Assembly (NCBI GenBank): GCA_023262855.1
Contig: JALQYQ010000010.1
Span: 1-64,000 of the forward strand
From: Crocinitomicaceae bacterium
GTDB taxonomy: Bacteria > Bacteroidota > Bacteroidia > Flavobacteriales_D > Crocinitomicaceae
Reading direction: 5' to 3'
Length of the DNA: 64,000 bases
The position numbers were made by a program, and so were the translations under genes. How positions within the stretch are numbered: the first letter of the stretch is position 1; each line of letters opens with the position of its first letter. The notes below the pieces were generated by a model. The model searched no databases, was not told the origin of the DNA, and saw only the letters and a program-made list of their open reading frames with translations. This document shows, piece after piece, positions 46,322-56,116 of this stretch.

Positions 46322-47437
46322 TCAGCGAATAAAATCGATTAAATCCAGAAAAAATGGACTATTGAGGTAATATTGTTGGCTGTGTATTTTCCCTAAAGAA
46401 GTTCCATTCATAAAAACAAAGGTTGAGCCCGCAAAATGTTCTTTTGTATAGTGTTCGAATTTATCTAGCGTGTGTTTGTAATTACAGCCCAGAGTTGTTG
46501 CGCCATAAGCCAAAGCTCCAGGACCAAACCATTCAAAATGATTATCTTTCTTTTTTAAAGCAAAATCTTTTTCATTGTACAACATCCAAATGCGCAAATT
46601 GTCTTCTTCCGGAATAACATAATTTCGCAGTTTGTAATTTACCCAACTTTCGATGCCCGTTGTTGCTGGAGCAATTAAACAAACATTTACACGCGCTTGT
46701 GATAAACATAGAATTCCGTTTCCATTCTTGTCATACAAACAGGATTGCATAACCTTAGCGGCCAAACTATGACCAACAATATTAAGCTGCTTGTAATCGA
46801 CTGAATTCAATAGTTTTTTCAAACTTATACCGATGGTGTCAGCACGATGATAAGCCTGCTCAAATTCCTCAAACATGATGCGATTCTTTTTCCCATCCAA
46901 TGAATAACAACAATCGTAGGATGCATCCCAATAAATTTTCAAGGTTGGATGATGAACACCCAAACCTTCATCTAGTTTTCGTTCTAAATTGGTAAATGAC
47001 TCAATGGAAGTAAGATCATCATGTTCATTTTGGGCAAACGACTTTCTGTAACCATGCACCAAAACATTTAAAATACTTGATGAAGTTTTCATCCCTTGTA
47101 TTTTTCGAATTGATCGCTTCAATAAGGTATCTTCCAATTGTTGGATATGCTCTTTGCTTGCGGTTTCAACTGGACAATTGACTTGTTTGGCTATTTCCTT
47201 AAATTCAGCAGGATGATCGTTGTACCAAGAATGAATCTTTGCCTTACTCTTCATCAACGATTCATTAGAAATGAAAAAATCCGGATAAATTGAGCCCTCT
47301 TGGTCTAAAAAAATTGCATCAACATTCATTTGCGGGGAACGTTCACCGTATAGCACATTGTCCTGAGCTAAGGTTATTTTTGCAACTACAAGCAAAATAA
47401 CTGTACAAAAAAATGGATTTTGTTTAATCATCTTCAT
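46322..47437 (-). CDS. Secreted alpha/beta-hydrolase-like protein
   Basis: 371 residues. Signal peptide through ITLAQ. The core has LNVLVHGYRKSF (oxyanion region) and LNIVGHSLAAKVM, where the Ser of GHSLA is the likely nucleophile, as in lipase-like serine hydrolases. Substrate unknown. Its start overlaps the preceding membrane-protein gene by 14 nt (an ATG at 47431 is an alternative), so the two are cotranslated. Confidence 0.7.
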   Translation of the reverse strand: MKMIKQNPFFCTVILLVVAKITLAQDNVLYGERSPQMNVDAIFLDQEGSIYPDFFISNESLMKSKAKIHSWYNDHPAEFKEIAKQVNCPVETASKEHIQQLEDTLLKRSIRKIQGMKTSSSILNVLVHGYRKSFAQNEHDDLTSIESFTNLERKLDEGLGVHHPTLKIYWDASYDCCYSLDGKKNRIMFEEFEQAYHRADTIGISLKKLLNSVDYKQLNIVGHSLAAKVMQSCLYDKNGNGILCLSQARVNVCLIAPATTGIESWVNYKLRNYVIPEEDNLRIWMLYNEKDFALKKKDNHFEWFGPGALAYGATTLGCNYKHTLDKFEHYTKEHFAGSTFVFMNGTSLGKIHSQQYYLNSPFFLDLIDFIR

Positions 47438-48083
47438 TCATCGATTTTGTTGGATTCATTTGGAATTTATACGCCACCAAGTCTCCAATCGTTTTCACTA
47501 AAACAAAAACACTTGCAAAAGCAATAATACCTGAATGATTACCCAATTTTTCACTAAAAAACTGAAAAGCAAATACCCCTAGTACTATCACAATGTGAAT
47601 AACAACAATTCTACCTTCCAAAAAGGGGTGAAATTCCATCGGATCCGTTATTTTACGCTGATTTTTGTAGAAGTACACATATACTAATTCAATAAATTTC
47701 AAGGTGATAAAAAGCAAAATGGTTATACGAAAACCGGGTTGCAACAAGACTAAATACATCATGAAATTCACCCCTTCTTGTTTCCCTGAAATCTGAACGC
47801 CAACAAAGACAATAATGAAAAGTAAGTAAAACAAAAGGATGAACGTACGAGCGAAAAGAAAACGAATAGCTTTTGCCATAAACGGTCCTTTCTCACTGCT
47901 TTTTTGAGCGAACACAATGCGAATTGCAGTTAAAAAACTCAATCCCAAGGTTTCCAACCAGAAAGCATACAGCAAGGCAAAAACACTCCAATCGTAATAA
48001 ATAACTCCCAAAAGCGGAACACAATTCATTACAATTTGTAAGAGTCGGCTGTTCCCCATTGGAATAACAGGTATGTTTTCCAT
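47424..48083 (-). CDS. Polytopic membrane protein, DUF6498-like
   Basis: 219 residues with about five or six hydrophobic segments. The N-terminal CVPLLGVIYYDWSVFALLYAFWLE resembles DUF6498 proteins (family recalled, not verified). The C-terminus is acidic (SMNEDD). Function unknown. It overlaps the serine-hydrolase-like gene. Confidence 0.6.
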   Translation of the reverse strand: MENIPVIPMGNSRLLQIVMNCVPLLGVIYYDWSVFALLYAFWLETLGLSFLTAIRIVFAQKSSEKGPFMAKAIRFLFARTFILLFYLLFIIVFVGVQISGKQEGVNFMMYLVLLQPGFRITILLFITLKFIELVYVYFYKNQRKITDPMEFHPFLEGRIVVIHIVIVLGVFAFQFFSEKLGNHSGIIAFASVFVLVKTIGDLVAYKFQMNPTKSMNEDD

Positions 48084-48149
48084 GGTGCAATTCTACAAAA
48101 TAGTAAACAATGATGCATGTTTTTAAGCTAAAATGTTTCAAGACTTTAG

Positions 48150-48157
48150 TACCTTTG
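48150..48157 (+). promoter_or_regulatory. thiL -7 promoter element
   Basis: TACCTTTG matches TAnnTTTG, 15 nt before the thiL ATG. Confidence 0.55.
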
Positions 48158-48172
48158 TCGCAAATTTGAAAC

Positions 48173-49207
48173 ATGAGCGAAAACAAAACGAACATCAGCG
48201 AATTAGGAGAATTTGGACTTATTGACCATTTAACTTCAAAATTTGAATTGAAAAACCGCAATTCATTGCTTGGTGTCGGAGATGATGCTGCAGTCATTGA
48301 TATTTCTGAAGAAGAAGCCATGTTAGTTTCCACCGATTTATTAGTCGAAGGCATTCATTTTAACTTAATGTACATGCCGCTGAAACATTTGGGCTACAAA
48401 GCAGTTGCAGTGAATGTTTCTGATATTTGTGCGATGAATGGGACTGCAGAACAAATCACTGTTTCATTGGCTGTTTCAAGTCGTTTTCCGCTAGAAGCTT
48501 TGGAAGAATTGTACGAAGGAATTCATGCTGCTTGTGCATTTTACAATGTTGACCTTGTCGGTGGCGACACAACTTCCTCTGTGTCAGGTTTAGCGATTAA
48601 TATCACAGTAATTGGTCGCGCAAAGAAAAATGAAATAACGTATCGTTCAGGGGCCAACGAATTTGATTTATTAGTTGTAACAGGAGATTTAGGAGCTGCT
48701 TACATGGGCTTGCAAGTACTGGAACGTGAAAAAGAAGTCTTCAAAGCGAATCCAAACATTCAACCAGATTTAGATGGTCACGATTATATAATTGAACGCC
48801 AATTAAAACCTGAAGCGCGAAAAGATGTGATTGGTTTCTTGAAAGAATTGGATGTTGTTCCAACCGCGATGATTGATATTTCTGACGGTTTAGCTTCTGA
48901 AATTTTACACATCTGCAAGGCAAGTAAAGTTGGCTGTTATGTCTATGATGAAAAAATTCCAATTGACGCAAAAACGTCCATGACTGCAATTGATTTCAAT
49001 CTGGATCCTGGAACATGTGCATTGAACGGTGGTGAAGATTACGAATTACTTTTTACTGTGAAGCAAGCTGATTTTGATAAAATCAAAGGGAATCCACACA
49101 TGACTGTAATTGGACACATCACGAATGAGCAAGACGGCGTTTATTTCATCGATAAAAATGGTTCTGCAATCACCTTGCGTGCGCAAGGATGGAATCATTT
49201 TGATTAA
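48173..49207 (+). CDS. thiL: Thiamine-phosphate kinase
   Basis: 344 residues, AIR-synthase-like fold. It phosphorylates thiamine phosphate to thiamine diphosphate. Motifs: GVGDDAAVIDI, STDLLVEGIHF, GYKAVAVNVSDICAMNG, VGGDTTSS and MIDISDGLASEI, all with metal/ATP-binding Asp. It stands alone from other thi genes. It converges on the helical gene at 49204 with a 4-bp overlap. Confidence 0.94.
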   Translation: MSENKTNISELGEFGLIDHLTSKFELKNRNSLLGVGDDAAVIDISEEEAMLVSTDLLVEGIHFNLMYMPLKHLGYKAVAVNVSDICAMNGTAEQITVSLAVSSRFPLEALEELYEGIHAACAFYNVDLVGGDTTSSVSGLAINITVIGRAKKNEITYRSGANEFDLLVVTGDLGAAYMGLQVLEREKEVFKANPNIQPDLDGHDYIIERQLKPEARKDVIGFLKELDVVPTAMIDISDGLASEILHICKASKVGCYVYDEKIPIDAKTSMTAIDFNLDPGTCALNGGEDYELLFTVKQADFDKIKGNPHMTVIGHITNEQDGVYFIDKNGSAITLRAQGWNHFD

Positions 49208-50769
49208 TTCGCATGCTTTAAACGGTTCAATTCTTTTCGTTTAATCAATTCCACAAACGCTTGTTTTTTGAATTTAGATTCGGACCAGGTTCTAAAATCA
49301 AAATATTCAAGAGCAACACCTTCGAAAGTATCATCTTTGATGGACGATAATTCGGTATGAAGTTCTTCCCAAAGTATTTCAGCATCTAATTCATTGGTAC
49401 ATTTAATGCGTTTCGAAACAAAGTGAAGGAAGGCTTTTTCAAAGGAATACAAGCGATTGCGCGATTTCAAGAAACGTTGCGTATTTTTTAATGCATAGGG
49501 CAACAATTGTTCATGTTTCATATCCAAATGAATCAGCAAATCCAATAAATGGGTAAACGAAAGAATGTCCTCACTTACATCAAGTTCTGAATCATTCAAA
49601 ATACGATTGACATATTTTAAAGCGAGTGAGAAATTTCCAGATCCCAATTGAACCGTCGCCATTTTAAACACGATAAAAGCTCTTCGAACTGACGAAATTT
49701 TGTCACCAAACTTCAACAAACCATTTTCAATAATTGGAAACAATTGTTCCGCTTTTTTAAAATCGCCATTGTTTGTCAACAAGCTCAACTCGATTGAATA
49801 AGTACTCGCAAACAACTTTATTTCCATGTCTTCATTCATTACTGAATTAAATTTGGAAGGGATTGCTTTTAAATCTACCAACAATCGTTTCGATTCATTG
49901 ATAAGACCAAGTTTCTCAGCGACATATATTCCATTTGTCAACAACGAAAAATAGGTGTTTAAGTTTTGCTGTATGGCTTGATCCGTTTTTTCAAAATTTG
50001 CAAGGTTCAATTTAATGTGCGAAAAACTACTGTGTAGGTTTCCGATCGAAAAATAATACGCGCTATAAATATGGTGATACAAATAGTAATTATCGAAAAT
50101 TTCTTCAGAAACTATTAAATTTTGCGGAATTTGTTGAATAATTGCATCAAATGCAGCACATTCTTCTTGGTTGCGTGCTTTTCCTTTTCGTGATAAATGA
50201 ACAAACAAATCGCTTTTCACTTTCCATAATAAGTTGTAGCAATTCACTTCTTGCCAAATAAACTCATCATTTTTTGCAATTGATTCAAAATCTTCGTGCG
50301 TAAATGTAGAATAAGCATTGTTTTCAACCAACCTTTTATTTTTTCGTGAAATTTCGGCCAGTAAGGTATATCGCTTATTTTTTTCTGCCAATTTCTCTGC
50401 ACTTCTTAATACTCGCGCACATTGATCATAGAGTGATTTATTGAAAAGTATATCCGCACTGTGTAACATTTTAAACAACTGAGCATCCACCGAGTTTGTT
50501 GCATGAAAAGCATCCAATGCACTTAAGACATGATCGTACAAACGTTTTTTGGTAATTGAAAAGCGGTGTAAAAATGCTTCATCTTTAAATTCAATGAAAA
50601 TCGCGTCCTCATCATAAGCAGTTTGTTTGTCGATGAAATCAAACAATTTTACATAGTTATTTTCATCACCAATGGTGTGCCGTGAAGACAACAATTTAAA
50701 ATAACGCTTTTCTGATTTAGAAAGTGATTTTATCAGCTCAAAAAGTGCTTCTTTAACCTTAGTAGACAT
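49204..50769 (-). CDS. Helical repeat (TPR-like) cytosolic protein
   Basis: 521 residues, almost wholly alpha-helical with no signal peptide. The N-terminus (KVKEALFELIKSLSKSEKRYFKLL) resembles conserved Bacteroidota proteins of unknown function. Helical pairs such as LFKMLHSADILFNKSLYDQC and VNRILNDSELDVSEDILSF suggest TPR-like packing. No catalytic motif was seen. Confidence 0.7.
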   Translation of the reverse strand: MSTKVKEALFELIKSLSKSEKRYFKLLSSRHTIGDENNYVKLFDFIDKQTAYDEDAIFIEFKDEAFLHRFSITKKRLYDHVLSALDAFHATNSVDAQLFKMLHSADILFNKSLYDQCARVLRSAEKLAEKNKRYTLLAEISRKNKRLVENNAYSTFTHEDFESIAKNDEFIWQEVNCYNLLWKVKSDLFVHLSRKGKARNQEECAAFDAIIQQIPQNLIVSEEIFDNYYLYHHIYSAYYFSIGNLHSSFSHIKLNLANFEKTDQAIQQNLNTYFSLLTNGIYVAEKLGLINESKRLLVDLKAIPSKFNSVMNEDMEIKLFASTYSIELSLLTNNGDFKKAEQLFPIIENGLLKFGDKISSVRRAFIVFKMATVQLGSGNFSLALKYVNRILNDSELDVSEDILSFTHLLDLLIHLDMKHEQLLPYALKNTQRFLKSRNRLYSFEKAFLHFVSKRIKCTNELDAEILWEELHTELSSIKDDTFEGVALEYFDFRTWSESKFKKQAFVELIKRKELNRLKHAN

Positions 50770-50887
50770 GTATAAATAGTTTAATGTAGATTAGTTAAAA
50801 ACTAAGGTAATAAAAGGGTTCTAATGAAATTTGATTATTATTTGAAGTGTATAAATAATTGAGTAAAGTGTAAATTATAGAAACAAA

Positions 50888-50914
50888 AAAAAGTCCCACA
50901 ATTGCGGGACTTTA
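50888..50914 (-). terminator. Terminator of the 78-residue lipoprotein gene
   Basis: AAAGTCCC / GGGACTTT with central CGCAATTG, followed by a T run on the minus strand, 20 nt after the stop. Confidence 0.85.
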
Positions 50915-50934
50915 AATACTATTAAATCGTAAGC

Positions 50935-51171
50935 TTAATGTTTCTTACGGATGTTTTCGTCTTTGTCGCTATTTGGATCAGTAATCGCGCCGTCTGATGT
51001 AATGACATCATCTCCAGCATTTTCTTCTGTTGAAGTAGATGCCGCTGGTGCTGCAGATTTCCATACTGGTAAAGCCGTAGTTTCTTCTGAATTAGGCTTG
51101 ATGTTTTGCTTAGAACAAGACACAGTAAACAACCCTGCTCCAACCAACGCTATGTAAATAACTTTTTTCAT
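50935..51171 (-). CDS. Small lipoprotein
   Basis: 78 residues: signal peptide with lipobox FTVSC, then a Ser/Ala/Glu/Asp-rich low-complexity tail ending in a basic NIRKKH. No fold is evident. It lies 38 bp downstream of the propeller sensor gene on the same strand and has its own terminator. Confidence 0.6.
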   Translation of the reverse strand: MKKVIYIALVGAGLFTVSCSKQNIKPNSEETTALPVWKSAAPAASTSTEENAGDDVITSDGAITDPNSDKDENIRKKH

Positions 51172-51209
51172 CTCTGTACCTTTAAGTAAACAAACTTATG
51201 ACATTAATT

Positions 51210-54197
51210 CTAATTATCCAAATTTTCTATCTGAAATTTGAGTGTAACGCGTGTTCCATTGATTAAACTGTCATTTTTTGCCACTTGATAGGGTCCAATC
51301 AATTCGAAATTTCGGTTAGAAAGTTTTTTCAATAACTCAATTCGCTTGGTGGTAATTTCCATTCCTTGCGAACGATGATCGCCGTCATAATTGGATTTAC
51401 TTTGAATACTATTATCGATACCCACTCCATTATCTTCGATATCAATCGTTAATAAATCTCCTGTCAATGAAATATGAACTGTTATCAATCCTTTTTTCGA
51501 TTCATCAGGCAAAATACCATGAATAATACTATTCTCAATAAACGGCTGAAGCATCATTGCTGGAATGATCACTGATTCGGTATCGATTGACTCATCACAA
51601 ACAATTTTATAATCAAATCGATCTTTGAAACGCATTGCTTCGAGTGACAAATACAACTCCAGACGCTCTAATTCTTGACTTAAAGGGACCAAATTTCCAT
51701 CGTCTGAAGAATCTAAATTCTTGCGTATCAGTTTGGCAAAATTCGTTAAAAACTTATTAGCAGCTAAACGATCTTGAGTATTGATAAAATATTGAATGGA
51801 GTTCAAAGAATTAAAGATGAAATGTCGATTCATACTAGCATTCAACGATTTTTGCTCGAGAGCCAACAAACGCGATTTAAATTCTAATTTCTCTTTTTCA
51901 TTTTTCTCTCTTTCGCGTTTCAATCTGAATCTAAAAATGCGCAAGACAAAAAATCCTGACAGCAACAAAATTAACCCAATGAACCACCATGTTTTGTAGA
52001 ATGCTTGTTTAATCGTAAAGGCAAAATGAATTTCCTTTGATATTGAACCTCTCGAATCAATACATCGCGCATGAAGAATATACGTACCAGCAGCTAAGCC
52101 ACTAAATGAAATGGTTGTATTCGCATTAACCGGTGACCAACCTTCATCTTGACCTTCCAAGAAAAATTGAAATTTCATGCCTGGATAATTTGCCAATGAA
52201 ATCCCATCCATTTCGAAGGTTACGTTGTTTTTCGTGTACGGTAAACGCAAGTTAATTGGCCAACCATTCGCTGACAAACCATCTGAGTATTTAGTAAAAT
52301 CAATCGTTTGGTAGTTGATCAAAATATTCTTTAACACTAAATCAGGAGATGAAAATTGATCTCCATTGTTTTCTGAACGGAAGCAAACCAAACCAGAAGC
52401 TGTTCCAAACCAAAGTTGTCCTTTTGCATCAAACAAACTCGAATTAATATTCGTCTCAAGGTTTACAACTCCTTCTGCGATTCCATAATTGATGATTTTT
52501 TTATCCTTTTTATCAAGATTGCTAATCACAAATAAACCATTGTTTGTTCCCACAAATAATTTCCCTTCCTTGAAATTCAGAAAATTAACGATGTTAGAGG
52601 ATGGCGTGTTTGAAATAGTAAGTTGGATAAATTGTGTATCTTTCAAGTAATACAATCCTTCTTCTGTACCAATCCACAAATTTCCTAAGTGGTCTTTTTC
52701 CAGAGAGAAAATAGGCTTGTTGAATTTGCCAACGCGCTCCAAACGATTTCCTTCGATGCGGTACAAGCCACGATCTGATGCACAATAAATCACACCACTG
52801 ACATCACAAAAATCACGAATGGTGGACAATTCATCCATTTTCAACTCACGAATTTTACCTTTATCGTACATTGAAACACCATCACTTCCTCCTACATAAA
52901 AACGTGAATTTGAAACGCGGTGCAATGCTGTAATCTTATCACCTGGCAAACCATCTTCCGTGTAAAATACCTTGGCAACTTTATAATTCTTTATTGCAAC
53001 TAGTCCTGAACTTGTACCAAACCAATTAAACCCATCAACATTGAGCATCGTGGACCAAACCGTACTGTTATTTTCCAATTCAATGGAAACTACCGTTTTG
53101 TCCTTTTTTTGAACCATTACACCTTTATCATAGGTACCAATCCAATAATTTCCAGCGTAATCTTGATCAATGGAAAGAATTAAATCTGAACTTAAGCCAG
53201 TTGATTCATTGTAATAAACGAATTGTTCACCTGGAAAACGTAATAATCCCTTTCCTTCGCTACCTAGCCAAATATCACCATGCTGATCTTCAAAAACACA
53301 GCGAATACTTTCCATCGGAAGACCATTCATGTGGTTTAAATGAAGGTTGATTTTTCCATCCTTTAAACGATAAACTCCATCGCTTGTATTCACCCAAAGA
53401 AATCCATTGCCATCCACATTACAACCTCTCAAGGTCAACAAGGTGTCAATTCCAGGAATTTGTCGCACCGTTTGTTTCGTTAGATTATAATTCAACAATC
53501 CCTCACTGAAGGTCGAAATATAAAAGCTGTTTTTATGTTTGGCAATTCCCGAAACATTGTACAAATCAAGTTTTCTTACACGCGTAAAAATGCTTAAATC
53601 CTTCGTTTTGATTACTCCGCCTCGCGTTCCAATATACAATAAACCATTGTCAACAAACAAATCGCGAATACGTAAATCATCTTCATTGGTAATCGTCACA
53701 TTCGTTTTATTCGAAGAACCAATTTTTAGGGTATTCTTGCCTTCTGTCGAAATCGAAACGAGCTTGTTGTTTTTTAACTCAAACAATCCACCACCATTTG
53801 TTGCTATTAATATTCGATTGTTAAATTTCAAGATTTCAGAAACGGCGGTAGTTTTATTCTCTTTTCCAAAGCTCCATTTAACAATTTTTCCTTTTACAAT
53901 TTTTGAGACACCACCTTCATGTCCAACCCAAATGGCATTGTCAATCAAGCATAAAAATGATATCCGGTTATTGAGTAAACCGTTGTCAGTTGAAATCGTA
54001 TGAAAATCTTTTCCATTAAACTTGGCTAAACCTCCAAGTGTTCCGACCCATAAATAACCGTCTTGATCTTGTGCAATGGCACGCACTTGCGATTGAGGTA
54101 AACCTTGTGCTGAATTATACGCCAAAAACGAATAACGTTGAGCACTCAACCCAAAACATAGAAGTGTCGTAAAAAAGAAAAGGATGTAACGAATCAT
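51210..54197 (-). CDS. Beta-propeller sensor with LytS-type histidine kinase domain
   Basis: 995 residues. Signal peptide through GLSAQ; a periplasmic region with about a dozen Reg_prop propeller units (GYLWVGTLGGLAKFNG, GDIWLGSEGKGLLRFPG, GNLWIGTEEGLYYL); a Y_Y_Y domain (about 650-735); one transmembrane helix (WWFIGLILLLSGFFVL); a coiled coil; and a LytS-type kinase core with the phospho-acceptor His in SMNRHFIFNSLNSIQYF, PFIENSIIHGI and GVGIDNS. Unlike hybrid two-component systems there is no fused regulator; the LytTR partner overlaps by 1 nt upstream. Confidence 0.92.
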   Translation of the reverse strand: MIRYILFFFTTLLCFGLSAQRYSFLAYNSAQGLPQSQVRAIAQDQDGYLWVGTLGGLAKFNGKDFHTISTDNGLLNNRISFLCLIDNAIWVGHEGGVSKIVKGKIVKWSFGKENKTTAVSEILKFNNRILIATNGGGLFELKNNKLVSISTEGKNTLKIGSSNKTNVTITNEDDLRIRDLFVDNGLLYIGTRGGVIKTKDLSIFTRVRKLDLYNVSGIAKHKNSFYISTFSEGLLNYNLTKQTVRQIPGIDTLLTLRGCNVDGNGFLWVNTSDGVYRLKDGKINLHLNHMNGLPMESIRCVFEDQHGDIWLGSEGKGLLRFPGEQFVYYNESTGLSSDLILSIDQDYAGNYWIGTYDKGVMVQKKDKTVVSIELENNSTVWSTMLNVDGFNWFGTSSGLVAIKNYKVAKVFYTEDGLPGDKITALHRVSNSRFYVGGSDGVSMYDKGKIRELKMDELSTIRDFCDVSGVIYCASDRGLYRIEGNRLERVGKFNKPIFSLEKDHLGNLWIGTEEGLYYLKDTQFIQLTISNTPSSNIVNFLNFKEGKLFVGTNNGLFVISNLDKKDKKIINYGIAEGVVNLETNINSSLFDAKGQLWFGTASGLVCFRSENNGDQFSSPDLVLKNILINYQTIDFTKYSDGLSANGWPINLRLPYTKNNVTFEMDGISLANYPGMKFQFFLEGQDEGWSPVNANTTISFSGLAAGTYILHARCIDSRGSISKEIHFAFTIKQAFYKTWWFIGLILLLSGFFVLRIFRFRLKREREKNEKEKLEFKSRLLALEQKSLNASMNRHFIFNSLNSIQYFINTQDRLAANKFLTNFAKLIRKNLDSSDDGNLVPLSQELERLELYLSLEAMRFKDRFDYKIVCDESIDTESVIIPAMMLQPFIENSIIHGILPDESKKGLITVHISLTGDLLTIDIEDNGVGIDNSIQSKSNYDGDHRSQGMEITTKRIELLKKLSNRNFELIGPYQVAKNDSLINGTRVTLKFQIENLDN

Positions 54198-54973
54198 TAT
54201 ACGTCTTTGAGCATTTTAACAAATTCAGCTACACGATTTCTTGCTACTGGAATACGCAAACCATTTTTCAGAATCGCAAAATGACCATCTTCATTGATGT
54301 ATTCAGCCAATAAATCTAAATTAATGATATGAGATTTGTGTACTCGAAAGAATTTAATTGGATCTAAGATTATCTCATAGGTTTTCAACGTACGTGTATC
54401 CAAATAACGCGTTCCATCTTTGAAATAAATTGTTGTACAGTTACCACTTGCCTCTAGATGTGAAATGGTATCATCTTCAACAATTTTCAATCCTTTGGTA
54501 TGCGAAATGGCAATGCGATTATTCGGTTTGTTTCTCAACAATGTATCCGACAAATTGCGTAACGAATTAAAATAGGTATTGAAGTTTTGTGGTTCATTGT
54601 TGAAGATCTGCTTAGTTTCCTTCAATTTTTCCACCGCTGTTTGAAGCTCTTCAATATCAATTGGTTTCAATAAGTAATAAACAGCACTTGCGTTGAATGC
54701 TTTAATTGCATAGTCTTTAAACGCCGTCACAAAAACAACCAAAAAATCCTTTTCTTCTAGTTCATCCAACAACTCAAACCCTTCTGCACCAGATGGCATA
54801 CGAATATCTAAGAAGACAACATCTGGTTTAGATGATTCAATAATTGCTTTCGCTTGACTTTTTCGGGAAGCTTCTCCAATCACTTCGATATCTGGACAAT
54901 ATTCTTCCAACAACATAACAAGGTTTTTTCTCGCAAATTCCTCGTCATCAACAACAATGGCTCTTAACTTCAT
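54197..54973 (-). CDS. LytTR-family response regulator
   Basis: 258 residues from the ATG at 54973. Receiver with VVDDEEFARKN, phospho-Asp in VVFLDIRMPSGAEGFE, Lys in LLKPIDIEEL; LytTR DNA-binding domain with HLEASGNCTTIYF, FRVHKSHIINLDLLAEY and GLRIPVARNR. Its stop overlaps the propeller kinase start (TAATG), so they are a two-component pair. Confidence 0.94.
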   Translation of the reverse strand: MKLRAIVVDDEEFARKNLVMLLEEYCPDIEVIGEASRKSQAKAIIESSKPDVVFLDIRMPSGAEGFELLDELEEKDFLVVFVTAFKDYAIKAFNASAVYYLLKPIDIEELQTAVEKLKETKQIFNNEPQNFNTYFNSLRNLSDTLLRNKPNNRIAISHTKGLKIVEDDTISHLEASGNCTTIYFKDGTRYLDTRTLKTYEIILDPIKFFRVHKSHIINLDLLAEYINEDGHFAILKNGLRIPVARNRVAEFVKMLKDV

Positions 54974-55356
54974 ATGTAGTAATTTTTGTCTGCAATGCAC
55001 GCAAGGCAGGTAGTTTTTTGTTCAGTTGATTTGACTTTTTACCAGCAAATTAAACTGTTTTCTGTTTTAGCTAACGTAGTATTTTCAACTACTTATTTCG
55101 AATATACATTATTATCCGAAAGTAACTTCCACATTTAACGAGTTTAAAGTTACAAATTGCTCACTTAACATTCAAATTACACCCGTTTAATAAATTGGAA
55201 ATACACTTAGCATTTTAAAAAAAAATCAAAAGGAATCTTACAATACATTAGTGGTAGTTGATTGAATTAAAATTCTTGCTTATGATTCAAATTGTACTTT
55301 CTACCCGCCAGCAAAGCTGGATTTTTAATGATAACGGAAACTAAGGTTTCCGTTTT
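54974..55356. other. 383-bp intergenic region with an orphan plus-strand hairpin pair
   Basis: It holds the upstream region of the LytTR gene and, at its right end, two hairpins on the plus strand. One is CCAGC-AAA-GCTGG plus ATTTTT near 55307-55325; the other is the terminator at 55333-55358. No plus-strand gene precedes them except a 20-codon ORF starting ATG at 55280 whose stop lies in the terminator loop. Nothing else is recognised. Confidence 0.5.
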
Positions 55357-55358
55357 TT
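55333..55358 (+). terminator. Orphan terminator
   Basis: AACGGAAAC / GTTTCCGTT with loop TAAG and a T run on the plus strand. On the minus strand the hairpin follows the alpha/beta hydrolase stop but lacks a T run. Confidence 0.7.
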
Positions 55359-56115
55359 ATGCTAAAAAGTGACGAAGTGCTTCAACTGCCGCTTCTGGGT
55401 TTTCGAATTGCGACATGTGACCAGTAGCATCAAGAACTACTAATTGCTCACTGAAATCTGCAAAATCCAATTGCATTTGTTCACATGAAATCAATGGATC
55501 ATATTTTCCCTGAATGACAAAAATTTGCTTCGGAAAATTCTTAAATAGTTGAAAAGTGTCTTTTCGCTCGCGCATTGCCAAAGCTGCGTAGGCGATTGCT
55601 TGTCCTTCCATTTGTTTTGCTTCTGCAATCAACTGTTGTACCAACTCATGGTCTTTTTCAAATCGATAAAATAAGCCAGGAATTGCTTCTTGAATAAACA
55701 AATTTTTCGATTGTAGCGCCAAATCAGCAACTCGGATTCGGTCGCGTTTTTTTTGTTCAGCATCTTCTTTATAGGTTGAATTTAGCAAAACAACTTTCTC
55801 GCAATTCGCATCACTCTCCTTCAACACCATCGCAACATAACCTCCCATTGAATGTCCAACAACGTGGTATTTTTCTACACCCAAATATTGAAGAACATGT
55901 TGAACTTCGCTCGCCATGAAGTTAAGTGAAGGTACTTCGTTTGAATCCCAAAGATCTGAATTCCCGTGCCCTGGCAAATCAATCACAATGCATTGAAAAG
56001 GAAAATTGCTCGATTCAATGAAATCCCACATGGAAATAGACTCCATGAAACCGTGTAAAAAAACAACAGGATGTCCGTTTCCAAACACCCTGTAATTCAA
56101 TAATTCTTGTTGCAT
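55357..56115 (-). CDS. Alpha/beta-fold hydrolase
   Basis: 252 residues, no signal peptide. Nucleophile Ser in VVGHSMGGYVAM, oxyanion region VFLHGFMESISMW, likely Asp in QGKYDPLIS and His in ATGHMSQFE: a complete triad. The ATG at 56115 is 1 nt beyond the stop of the aminopeptidase gene (an overlapping ATG at 56124 is possible). Substrate unknown. Confidence 0.88.
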   Translation of the reverse strand: MQQELLNYRVFGNGHPVVFLHGFMESISMWDFIESSNFPFQCIVIDLPGHGNSDLWDSNEVPSLNFMASEVQHVLQYLGVEKYHVVGHSMGGYVAMVLKESDANCEKVVLLNSTYKEDAEQKKRDRIRVADLALQSKNLFIQEAIPGLFYRFEKDHELVQQLIAEAKQMEGQAIAYAALAMRERKDTFQLFKNFPKQIFVIQGKYDPLISCEQMQLDFADFSEQLVVLDATGHMSQFENPEAAVEALRHFLA

Positions 56116-56116
56116 C

